From Dyadobacter sp. 676 (GTDB taxonomy: Bacteria > Bacteroidota > Bacteroidia > Cytophagales > Spirosomataceae), in the NCBI RefSeq assembly GCF_040448675.1, contig NZ_CP159289.1, positions 1,178,001 through 1,242,000 on the forward strand: 64,000 nucleotides of DNA, read 5' to 3'. Numbering within the stretch: the first letter of the stretch is position 1; every line of letters begins with the position of its first letter. Under the pieces are notes generated by a model, which saw nothing but the letters and a program-made list of their open reading frames with translations, did not search any database and was not told where the DNA came from. A program made the position numbers and the translations under genes. Of this stretch, positions 28,001 to 35,959 are shown piece after piece.

Positions 28001-28270
28001 CGTAAAGAAATACTGAGGTCGAAACTGCTGATGATCGAAGGGAAGGTGCAAAAGGAAGGCCAGGTGATCCATGTCGTAGCGGGCAAATGTTTCAATGTAT
28101 CCGGATTGCTTCGGAAACTTGCAGCCATCGAAGAGCAGGGAGCCGATGTGCTTACCTTGTCAGAGGTTGATGAAAAGGGTCAACCCGATTCACGGGGCAA
28201 ATCCAGGAAGATACTACCGCTCAAAAATCCGCAAGCGGAAATTTTCCCGGCGTCCAGGGATTTCAAGTGA
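25039..28270 (+). CDS. dnaE2: DnaE2-type error-prone DNA polymerase III alpha, frameshifted
   Basis: Corrected for one base, this is about 1076 residues, the usual length for DnaE2. A PHP domain (TELQVTTNFSFLRGGSHPEELVEHA) is followed by the polymerase core with the catalytic acidic motif PDIDVDFEHERREEVM and the fingers segment SYGFPESHAASFALLVYVSSW. A C-terminal OB domain reads VKVAGLVLVRQRPGTASGICF. The frame breaks at about 26815: LPRLEA stops, whereas deletion of one G in CTGGAAGCC restores [25 protein letters not shown]. The start is ATG 25039; an in-frame TTG at 25012 overlaps imuB and is less likely. DnaE2 with ImuB performs mutagenic translesion synthesis. Confidence 0.9.
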
Positions 28271-29035
28271 TCAATGCCCGGCCTCATCAAGCCTGATTAC
28301 CTGCATTTTATATTCTTCCGGCAACAACAGATTGCGAAGATATGCCCCTGCACCGATCCACCGGCTTATTTTATAAACAGGAAGCAATATCCCGAGCAGC
28401 CGGTCGCTTCCCAGTCCGATCAGATTATTCACCTTTTGGGGAACAAGCCGCATTTGAACATGCCGTAACAAATAATAGCGGAACCCACCCAAATGCTTTC
28501 TGTATTGCTTGTACAAATCGACCGTGAAATGGCTTCTAACGAGATTCTCCTGCAAATGTGCGGCGCGCATCCGCTCCCATTCGCGCAGATCGCCCGGAAG
28601 CCCGGGCACACCCATGCCCTCGCCGACCGCGTGAAAAACTTCGAATATCTCCTCTTTCTCGGCAATAGTCAGCTTTCTTTCGAGCAGTTCGAATGATCGA
28701 ATGGAATAATCGATAAGCATAAAAAGCACATCGCGGTAGGCACTGTCGGGGATGCGGGCATTACGGCTGCGTTCGACACCCTGATGGATCGAAGCGATCT
28801 GCCGGATTGCGCGCATGGCATCGTCGTATTCCGCGAACACAATCTGGCGCGCATATCCGACCGTCGAAAACAGCCTGCCCAGCGGATCTGCGGGGAGTTT
28901 CCCGGTAAAGTACAGCCAATCTACCGACTTGTTCAGCGCGAACTCGGCCGACGCTCCCGCGAATATGAACAGGATCGTATCCGCTTTTCCCCAGATATCC
29001 CGCACAATCGAACCTTCATTTACGAACCACTTCAT
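28271..29035 (-). CDS. MpaB-type oxygenase (DUF2236)
   Basis: This 254-residue protein belongs to the MpaB/DUF2236 family of heme-containing oxygenases, related to the latex-clearing protein. Typical segments are FAGASAEFALNKSVDWLYFTGKLPADPLGRLFSTV and YARQIVFAEYDDAMRAIRQIASIHQGV, with the His here likely to be a heme-contacting residue. The start at 29035 gives MKWFVNEGSIVRDIWGKAD, and its ATG overlaps the stop of the upstream DUF2809 fragment as ATGA, supporting this choice over an ATG at 29062. The substrate is unknown. Confidence 0.85.
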   Translation of the reverse strand: MKWFVNEGSIVRDIWGKADTILFIFAGASAEFALNKSVDWLYFTGKLPADPLGRLFSTVGYARQIVFAEYDDAMRAIRQIASIHQGVERSRNARIPDSAYRDVLFMLIDYSIRSFELLERKLTIAEKEEIFEVFHAVGEGMGVPGLPGDLREWERMRAAHLQENLVRSHFTVDLYKQYRKHLGGFRYYLLRHVQMRLVPQKVNNLIGLGSDRLLGILLPVYKISRWIGAGAYLRNLLLPEEYKMQVIRLDEAGH

Positions 29036-29314
29036 ACAGCATGCCTTTTGTCTATTATCCATTCTGATCCCGGCACAAACACAATACCCAACGTATAACC
29101 AGCAATTTCCAACCACGAAAAGGTAGTCCAGACGACCATCCGGGCAACCGCGTTATCCTCCAAACCAAGTAACCCGAGGATATGGAAGTACTGGAAGCGC
29201 CTCCAGCACGTCGCCTCCCCATGGCCTGACGAGGTCGTCGTGCACATACAACGCGATCCAGACTTCTGCGGCGAACATAACCGAGGCCGCTATCAAATAA
29301 TTACGTCTGCACAT
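29032..29314 (-). pseudogene. DUF2809 remnant with internal deletion and frameshift
   Basis: Two pieces of one small membrane protein of the DUF2809 family lie in different frames. The first starts at 29314 and reads MCRRNYLIAASVMFAAEVWI, then ALYVHDDLVRPWGGDVLEA, which matches the N-terminus. The second reads FQYFHILGLLGLEDNAVARM, then VVWTTFSWLEIAGYTLG, which matches the C-terminus. About 40 residues that normally join them are missing, so a deletion of roughly 100 bases plus a frameshift is inferred. The stop codon of the second piece still overlaps the MpaB start codon (ATGA), showing the former coupling. Family length is normally about 120 residues. Confidence 0.65.
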
Positions 29315-30739
29315 TCAATTCAATATTAATGGGTTAGCATCCAGTTCGATCCGATCGCGCAGTCCTTCGGATGTTCTTCCCGTTTTCACTTTCGACAAAA
29401 TCGATTCCAGAAGCGGCAGCATGGCATTCAACCCGCCTGTTTTAATGATAAAATTCCAGAGCGGCTCAAATTTTTTCCAGCCGCCGGTGTAGAAAAAATG
29501 CTTGGCGATATATTTCAGGGAATCATGTTGTAAACTGGATTTTATTATGTTTTTCCAGCTATAAAAATTATCATAGGCCCACCAGTATCCTTCCTCCAAT
29601 TTTTCCGCATCGAGCCCGATCGTTTTGTAAACTACGTGCCGCGTATCGTACCGGTCCCAGTTCCGGGTCATGATCCTGCCTTCCGCTTCCATGTTTTTGT
29701 ACAAATCGGTACCCGGATAAGGTGTCAATATATGATAGGTCGCGGTGGTAATACCCTGGCTTACGCCCCAGTCGACGGTTCGCTTAAAGACATCGCGATC
29801 ATCGTCATCGAGCCCGAACACGAAGCTTCCGTTAATCATGATACCCAGCGAATGCAGCCGGTTTACGGCCTTCGCATAATCCTTTTCGAGGTTCTGCTTT
29901 TTGTTGCTTTGTTTCAGATTTTGAGGGGAAAAAGTTTCAAAACCCACAAAAAGACTACGCAGACCGGCATCGGCAGCTTTCTCGATCAGGTTACCCCTCA
30001 GAATGGCATCTACCGTGGAAGCTCCCTGAAACACGCGGTTCATCCCCCGCATTCCCTCGAAAAGCGCATCGGCAAACTTCGCATTCCCCAGCAGATGATC
30101 ATCCAGGAAATACAAATGCCGCCCCGGCAACCGGTCTATTTCCGCTAGTGCGTCGTCCACCTGCTGTGTATAAAAACTTTTGCCTCCTTCAAAAAATGCG
30201 TCCTTGTAACAGAAGCTGCAATGATGCGGGCATCCCCTGGTTACGACAATGGAGTTGGGGACGAGGTATAAGTTGCGCTTGATGAGGTCACGGCGAATAG
30301 GCGGTATCCCGGCAAGCGTCCTGGCGGTCGACGTGTACACTTTCTGAGGTGCGCGCTTTTTGAAATCCAGCAGAAACCGCGGGAATGTATCCTCGCCCGG
30401 ACCGATGAAAATGCTGTCGGCATGCGTCATTGCCTCGTACGGGAGCGAAGTCACGTGCAAACCGCCCAAAATGACATAGCTGCCTTTGTTCCGATAATGA
30501 TCTGCAATGCGATATGCCCTGAAAGCATTTGTAATATACACCTGAATAACCACCAGGTCCGGTGCGTCGTCCAATCGCAATGTTTCCACATGCTGGTCTT
30601 GCAGGTCGATCTCATCTTCCGGCGAGAGGTATGCCGCCAGTGTGGCTAATCCGAGAGGCGGAAAAAGCGAATACTTGATTGGCCTCCATTGCGGGCTTTC
30701 CGCTTCTGTCAGGGCCGGCAGGATCATTTTTACCTTCAT
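29315..30739 (-). CDS. B12-binding domain radical SAM protein
   Basis: This 474-residue protein has an N-terminal cobalamin-binding-like domain (PPLGLATLAAYLSPEDEIDLQDQHVE, then GSYVILGGLHVTSLPYEAM) and a radical SAM core with the cluster motif C-x3-C-x2-C (GCPHHCSFCYKDAF) at about residue 172. The DDHLLG and FVGFETFS segments follow. This is the family seen in bacteriochlorophyll-like and lipid or hopanoid biosynthesis methylases and oxidative cyclases, but the substrate cannot be named. It is upstream of the DUF2809 remnant and the MpaB gene on the same strand, one base separating it from the remnant start, so the three likely formed an operon. Confidence 0.85.
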   Translation of the reverse strand: MKVKMILPALTEAESPQWRPIKYSLFPPLGLATLAAYLSPEDEIDLQDQHVETLRLDDAPDLVVIQVYITNAFRAYRIADHYRNKGSYVILGGLHVTSLPYEAMTHADSIFIGPGEDTFPRFLLDFKKRAPQKVYTSTARTLAGIPPIRRDLIKRNLYLVPNSIVVTRGCPHHCSFCYKDAFFEGGKSFYTQQVDDALAEIDRLPGRHLYFLDDHLLGNAKFADALFEGMRGMNRVFQGASTVDAILRGNLIEKAADAGLRSLFVGFETFSPQNLKQSNKKQNLEKDYAKAVNRLHSLGIMINGSFVFGLDDDDRDVFKRTVDWGVSQGITTATYHILTPYPGTDLYKNMEAEGRIMTRNWDRYDTRHVVYKTIGLDAEKLEEGYWWAYDNFYSWKNIIKSSLQHDSLKYIAKHFFYTGGWKKFEPLWNFIIKTGGLNAMLPLLESILSKVKTGRTSEGLRDRIELDANPLILN

Positions 30740-30822
30740 AGCTTTAATTAAAAAGTACTTTGAAATACAAAGTACAATAATGATTTTGAATTAAACAACA
30801 CACGGCGCGTCATAGGCAAAAC

Positions 30823-30854
30823 AAAAAATAGCCCCCGAAAACCAGAGGCTATTT
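30823..30854 (-). terminator. Intrinsic terminator of the 30880 gene
   Basis: On the minus strand AAATAGCC pairs with GGCTATTT around a G/T-rich loop and is followed by a T-run (TTTTTT). It lies just after the stop of the secreted protein gene at 30880. Confidence 0.75.
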
Positions 30855-30879
30855 ACCATTCAGAAACCTGACTAAAACA

Positions 30880-31539
30880 TTATTTCAAATCCTCGAGCCG
30901 GTAACCGAGGTAATCGTCGACGATCAATTTGTAATGCAGTTTTTTGCGGGGGCTGCCGATATGAACGCTGTAAGTACCCTGCCCGAGTTTCGATACGTCG
31001 AACCAGCGGCCGTAGCTCGGTTCTTTTATTTGTTCATAGTAAATTGTACGCAGCTCGCTGTCGATAATGCGGACGTCATAGCTTTCCTGCGCCGGATTCT
31101 TGAGAATAACCTTCATTTTCCCGCTCTGTACCACATACACATTCGACATGGCCGTTTTCACGTTGACGCCCGCGGCCGACATGGGAGATTCCGATTCCGA
31201 CATACTTCTGTACGTGGTACGGCTATCGGCTACGAGGTCGAAGGTTTTTACTTTTTCCGAAAGCAGTTCGCGAGCCATTAGCTTGGACAAAAGGTCATCG
31301 AATAACCTCACATTCCGTTTGGTAAGCTTGATGTACTTGCGGGGCATGGATTCCTGGTAAAGTAAATGGTTGCCGCTGTCGAAAAACTGAACGACGGTAT
31401 TGCGCGAATTCGGATCGGTGTGGACCTGCCAGTAACCCTTGTCCGGCTCAGCGTATGTTTGCGCGTCGGCGGGCAGGAAAGAGGCCAGCCATAAAGCGGG
31501 CGCCAGCAGAAGGGATAGGTGGATTTTCTTTGTTTTCAT
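30880..31539 (-). CDS. Secreted protein of unknown function
   Basis: This 219-residue protein starts at MKTKKIHLSLLLAPALWLASFLPADAQ, a signal peptide; the ATG at 31590 would extend it without support. The mature protein has a T9SS-unrelated beta-rich C-terminal half (KVILKNPAQESYDVRIIDSELRTIYYEQIKEP, with positions about 150-181, and GRWFDVSKLGQGTYSVHIGS). This looks like a small Ig-like module similar to those in secretion tails, but the pattern PxxG of T9SS tails is incomplete. It is monocistronic, with a terminator after it. Function is unknown. Confidence 0.65.
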   Translation of the reverse strand: MKTKKIHLSLLLAPALWLASFLPADAQTYAEPDKGYWQVHTDPNSRNTVVQFFDSGNHLLYQESMPRKYIKLTKRNVRLFDDLLSKLMARELLSEKVKTFDLVADSRTTYRSMSESESPMSAAGVNVKTAMSNVYVVQSGKMKVILKNPAQESYDVRIIDSELRTIYYEQIKEPSYGRWFDVSKLGQGTYSVHIGSPRKKLHYKLIVDDYLGYRLEDLK

Positions 31540-31720
31540 GGCTATCAAAAAGGGGTGGAAATTTGAACAAACAACACAAAACTTGCCCAAATGGGGAATC
31601 GGTCCCCACTCATTTCATTCCAGTATTTTGATGGCCATCAAATTTGATTCAAAGAGAACGTTTCCGATGTAAAAGTTGCAGCGAATGTAAATTCTTTTCG
31701 AGATTGGATACAAAAACGCA

Positions 31721-32023
31721 ATGAATATGGTCACTATCACACAATTCGTATACGTAAAGCCCGGCAAAGAAGAAGTTTTTCAGCGATTCGAATCGCTGGT
31801 ATTGCCATTGATACCCCGGTACAACGGGAAATTGCTCCTGAGGCTGAGAACGGGCCCCGGGCATTTGATCGAAGGCGAACTGGAAGCGCCTTACGAAGTG
31901 CATTTGGTCAGTTTTGAATCCGAAGCGGATCTGGCGGCATACACTTCCGACCAGATCCGCGAACAAAACCTCTATTTAAAGGAAGAGTCGGTTTTGAAGG
32001 TAATGACCGTCAAGCAGCCCTGA
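31721..32023 (+). CDS. ABM/DUF1330-like small protein
   Basis: This 100-residue protein has a dimeric alpha/beta-barrel pattern: TITQFVYVKPGKEEVFQRFE, then LEAPYEVHLVSFESEADLAAYTSD. This resembles antibiotic-biosynthesis monooxygenase or DUF1330 proteins. No active-site residue is certain. The ATG at 31721 gives MNMVTITQ. It converges with the cytochrome gene, whose stop lies six bases after this stop. Function is unknown. Confidence 0.7.
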   Translation: MNMVTITQFVYVKPGKEEVFQRFESLVLPLIPRYNGKLLLRLRTGPGHLIEGELEAPYEVHLVSFESEADLAAYTSDQIREQNLYLKEESVLKVMTVKQP

Positions 32024-32028
32024 ACCGG

Positions 32029-32638
32029 TCACGGTGCCGGCGGAATGTGCGAGGGAACCACATTGGAAACCGGTTTGATCGATTTCAGATAAGCGAAAAT
32101 CGCGCGCATGTCGCTGTCGGCCATATTCAGGTAATTGAACCATGGCATCGGCGGCAGCAGCGGCCGGCTGTTTTCGAGCCCTTTGAACTTTCCTTTGCGC
32201 ATGGCCGTGTCGAACTGCTCGAACGTCCAGGTACCGATGCCGGTCTCGTCGGGCGTCAGGTTGGCGGCAAATGAAACGCCCCACGGGCCTGCGAATGCGG
32301 TACTTTGACCGTTAAAAACCACCCATTCACCGGTTTTGAGGATGCTTTTATCAAACGTTCCCAGAGGTTGCGTGCTATTGTAACCCGACAGGAAACGGTC
32401 CATATCCGGTGCCGGCCCCTGGGGGGGTCATCTTCTTAGGAGCATGGCAGTCGGCGCATCCCATGATGGTAACAAGGTATTCTCCTCTTTTCACGGCATC
32501 GTCCTTGGACACGACTTTCTGATACATCGCGGCCGAAACCGGCGAATTACGCACAAGCTGCCGGGGCGCTTCGGGTTGTTTTGTAAAAGCACAAACTGAC
32601 CATACGGCCGCGGAGGCGGCCAGATAAGCGATTTTCAT
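32029..32638 (-). CDS. Monoheme c-type cytochrome, frameshifted
   Basis: Read across one frameshift this is about 202 residues. The first frame has a signal-like leader (MKIAYLAASAAVWSVCAFTKQ), then GEYLVTIMGCADCHAPKKMTP with one CxxCH heme motif. It then runs into an aberrant end. The second frame continues PAPDMDRFLSGYNSTQPLG, then VSFAANLTPDETGIGTWTFEQFDTAMRKG, with the axial-ligand and helix pattern of class I diheme-type cytochromes. Deleting one base from the seven-base G run at 32421-32427 gives a continuous KKMTPQGPAPDMDRFL. The divergent AraC regulator shares the upstream region. Role is periplasmic electron transfer by family. Confidence 0.8.
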
Positions 32639-32666
32639 GGTAAATAGATTTAAGTTAAAAAATTGC

Positions 32667-33506
32667 TCAGGCGAACATCACCTGCTTGTCGGGTAATCTG
32701 AAATACTGATAACGGTCCTGGAATACATGGGTGGGGACTTCCCGTGTAAACTCTTTGAAATCGCGGATAAAATGCGCCTGATCGGCGTAGCCGGAATTAT
32801 ATGAAATTTCAGCCCAGTTCGGCGTTGACGGCGCGCTGCAAAACGATTCGTAAGCATTTCTGAACCGGATAATGCGCTGGTACATTTTCGGCGTCGTGCC
32901 GTAATGATCTTTGAAAACCCGTTCGAGCTGCCGTTTGCTGATGTACAGGTTTTCGCTCAGCGCGTCGATCGACAGCCGGCCCTTGCTCTGCCGTATCAGC
33001 CGGGTGGCCTGTGAAACGGGATGCCGTGCCGAGCGCATGTTTTTCAAAAGCCCGAGCAGGAACGCTTCCGTGATACGCACGACCTCGTTCGTGTCCTGTA
33101 AGCCATATACGTTTTCGACGAGCCGGTTGATCTCCTTTCCAAAGCAGCTTTCCAGGTCGGTAAATTGGTTAAAAAGCGGGGCAATCGGTACCGCGAACAA
33201 TTCCAGTGCGCTCTCCGGCCTGAGCCTTATCCCGAATTTCCGGCAGGAACCAACTGTTTTCCAATGCACCACATCACGAAAAAGCCCCACAAAAAACGCC
33301 GGGGGTAAAAGCTGCCAGCTCTCCTCGAACAACGCCCGGCAACGGTTATCGTCCAGGTGCAGGATCAGTTCCAGCGTCCCGAACGGCATGCACCGCTGTA
33401 CCGGCGACTCCTGATCACCTTTGGTTTCGAAACGGTGTAACCAATAGCACTCGACGTATTGCTGCAATTCGGGCGAAGGTCTGAATTCCTGGTAACCTGA
33501 GTTCAT
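32667..33506 (-). CDS. AraC family transcriptional regulator
   Basis: This 279-residue protein has the N-terminal DUF6597-type domain (LQQYVECYWLHRFE, then MPFGTLELILHLDD) and a C-terminal AraC DNA-binding domain with two helix-turn-helix motifs: SIDALSENLYISKRQLERVFKDHYGTTPKMYQ and AEISYNSGYADQAHFIRDFKEFTREVPTHV. Unlike the protein at 14136, both HTH motifs are complete. It lies 28 bases upstream of the cytochrome gene on the same strand, so it may regulate or be co-transcribed with it. The inducer is unknown. Confidence 0.9.
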   Translation of the reverse strand: MNSGYQEFRPSPELQQYVECYWLHRFETKGDQESPVQRCMPFGTLELILHLDDNRCRALFEESWQLLPPAFFVGLFRDVVHWKTVGSCRKFGIRLRPESALELFAVPIAPLFNQFTDLESCFGKEINRLVENVYGLQDTNEVVRITEAFLLGLLKNMRSARHPVSQATRLIRQSKGRLSIDALSENLYISKRQLERVFKDHYGTTPKMYQRIIRFRNAYESFCSAPSTPNWAEISYNSGYADQAHFIRDFKEFTREVPTHVFQDRYQYFRLPDKQVMFA

Positions 33507-33825
33507 TGTTTGAAAAGGGCTTTTTGTATTGACGCTGCAAAACTATGGGTATTCCGAACGCCTGTATTGTAAAAAAACGACATTCGGCAGCGAATTACTT
33601 AAAAATCAACGCATTGTTGGATACTGTAATTAGTAACCGGTGCAAAATGTGCATACGGTACCGACCTGCTTCACGATTAGCCGGTCTAACGAATGACTGG
33701 AACTCGTATTTGCCACCCCCTCTCAGCTTTCCGCAGATCGGCTTTCCGTACGTATTCGAACCAACCCTCGGCCCGTAATGCACCGGCCAACGCACGGTGG
33801 CCGCGATCAGGCACTACGCCGTTTT
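33507..33825. other. Intergenic region without a supported gene
   Basis: This 319-base stretch lies between the AraC start and the phosphoesterase stop. The only open frame (33545-33778, plus) has no family signature, so I see no gene here. It probably holds the AraC promoter and the 3' untranslated region of the phosphoesterase gene. Confidence 0.5.
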
Positions 33826-34560
33826 TTAATCCACTACATCGAACCCTTTTCCGTGATTAAGCACCACTTGGGTGCTCACGGCCCTGCCTTCGAGCGTGAT
33901 AATGCGATAACCATAATAGCGGCTATGGACTACGATTTCCAGCGGGTTCTTCTCCATTTGCACCGAGGCCGCAGGGGTTACATATTGCGTAATGTTTTCT
34001 TCCTTGGTGAAATCGTCCGTGTGGTAATGTCCACAGAAAACCGTGATTTCGCGCCCGCTTCGCACGAGAATATCTTTTATGGCGGCCCGGTTTAGCAACG
34101 GGTACTTGAAATCAACAGCCGTAAGAACCTGTAAAACAGGGTGGTGGACAAAAAGCAGCACATGTCTTGTCGTCAGCAGTTCATTTTCCAGCCATTTCAA
34201 CTGGATTTCGCTGATGGAATCGGACGAAGAATCCAGGAAAATATATTTGAAATATTCGTCTTCCGTGGAATGAAACATTTCGCTTTTCGTCTTCAGGTAA
34301 TCCGGAAGGTAATGCGGCCTGATACCGGCAAACGTGTCGTGATTGCCCGGTATCACCGTAAAGTCGAAATCTTTCAGCAACGCGAAAAATCGCTGGTAAG
34401 CATCCGGATGACCGATATCCCCCGTAAAAATCACCTCTCTGATCCCCCGTGCGCCTACATCCTGCAAGACCAGCTTCATATTCGTGTCGGCATCCGCTCC
34501 ATACTTTGCCGACCATTCTTCCATCAAATGCAAATCCGTTATCTGTGCGATGCGTTTCAT
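33826..34560 (-). CDS. Calcineurin-like metallophosphoesterase
   Basis: This 244-residue enzyme has the complete metallophosphoesterase motif series: ITDLHLM, FTGDIGHPD, VIPGNHDTF, LLFVHHPVL and FCGHYHTDDF. These residues bind a di-metal centre. The family includes 3',5'-cyclic nucleotide phosphodiesterases (CpdA type), and the length and motif spacing fit this group, but the substrate has not been shown. It has no signal peptide, so it acts in the cytoplasm. It has no nearby operon partner. Confidence 0.9.
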   Translation of the reverse strand: MKRIAQITDLHLMEEWSAKYGADADTNMKLVLQDVGARGIREVIFTGDIGHPDAYQRFFALLKDFDFTVIPGNHDTFAGIRPHYLPDYLKTKSEMFHSTEDEYFKYIFLDSSSDSISEIQLKWLENELLTTRHVLLFVHHPVLQVLTAVDFKYPLLNRAAIKDILVRSGREITVFCGHYHTDDFTKEENITQYVTPAASVQMEKNPLEIVVHSRYYGYRIITLEGRAVSTQVVLNHGKGFDVVD

Positions 34561-34843
34561 AGCTATCTTTTTTATCCGGAATTATATAACAAAAGGCGCT
34601 GCAATAACTGATCCAATCGGGTAATTAGCGGCGGTACCAATGGCCAAGGCGGAAATCTTGCCTCATGAAAGGATAATACCTATCGATCACAAAACCACGA
34701 AAGCCGCCGCGGTTTGCAGCATCTGCTCAAAATGGGGATACCTGGCCATTTCGGAAGTGGCCGCAGCACGGGTAATCGGCTAAATATTCCTGAAAATTGA
34801 TTTTTATCTCTAACTTTCCCGTCTTTTAATTCCTGAAAAATTT

Positions 34844-35813
34844 ATGAAGAAAGTATTCCAAATCAACCTGTACCGGGCTTCCCGACGCCTGATGCTTTCG
34901 GCAGGCGCACTGCTGATGGCTACCTTTTCTGCAAAAGCCGACAACGCCCCCCCTCGCCTCTCCCATCGAAGGCCGCTGGGATATTTCCGTGGACGTGAAT
35001 GGCAAAACGTTACCGTCCTGGCTGGAAGTGCGTCATTCGGGCCATAAAACGCTCGTAGGGCAGTTCACAGGCTTCTCAGGAAGCGCCCGGCCAATCTCCG
35101 TAGTGCATTTCCAGGAGGGCAAATTTGACTTTGCGATCCCGCCGCAATGGGAGCGCGGCGAGAATGACCTTAAAGTGGAAGGAACTGTGTCGGGCGACAC
35201 CATCTCCGGCTCATTGACAACACCCGACGGCAAGACATACAGCTACAAAGGCGTTCGTGCGCCGTCGTTACGCGGCAAGGCTACACCCGCCTGGGGAACG
35301 CCGATCAAACTGACCGCCGGTAATGAGATCAAAGGCTGGCACGCAACGGGCGAAAACCAATGGATAGCCGAAAACGGCATTCTCCGCAGCCCGAAATCCG
35401 GTGCCAACCTGGTTACCGACCAGAAATTCGGCGATTTTAAACTGCACATCGAGTTCCGCATTCCGAAGGGAAGCAACAGCGGCGTGTACCTGCGCGGCCG
35501 CTATGAAGTGCAAATCACCGACGGCAAGGGGATGGAACCCGCTCTCGACCAGATGGGCGCGATTTACGGCTTCATCACTCCGAGTGAAATGGTGGCCAAA
35601 GAGGCGGGCGAATGGAATACATTCGATATTACATTGATAGGCCGCATGCTGACCCTCGTCGCCAATGGCAAAACGGTGATCAGCAACCAGGAAATCCCCG
35701 GCATTACCGGCGGAGCATTGGACAGTAACGAAGGCGAACCCGGCCCACTTTACATCCAGGGCGACCATGGCCCCGTTGAATACCGCAACATCGTAATCAC
35801 ACCGGCGAAATAA
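34844..35813 (+). CDS. Secreted DUF1080 protein with N-terminal domain, frameshifted
   Basis: Corrected for one base this is about 322 residues. A signal-like leader (MKKVFQINLYRASRRLMLSAG, then ALLMATFSAKAD) leads to ASPIEGRWDISVDVNGKTLPS, then the N-terminal beta region, and finally the DUF1080 domain (IKGWHATGENQWIAENGILR, then DFKLHIEFRIPKGSNSGVYLRGRYEVQ). The seven-base C run at 34947-34953 carries one extra base: six restore the frame from NAPLASPIEG. It is 146 bases upstream of the phospholipase C gene on the same strand, and a link is possible but unproven. Compare the DUF1080 gene at 15351. Confidence 0.85.
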
Positions 35814-35959
35814 CCGCCCCGAAAGCCGCTATCATTACTTGCAGCAATGCCCGGAACATGGTAGCGGTATTTTTTTGCCCAAATTGACCAAATCATAATC
35901 CAGGGATAACAGCCGGTGCCGGTGCCCTGGATAAATTTGAAGTCCTAAACTCAAAGTTA

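Noticed and set aside
33545..33778. 77-residue open frame in the gap between AraC and the phosphoesterase
   Set aside because: It has no domain, no ribosome-binding site I could support and no homology pattern.
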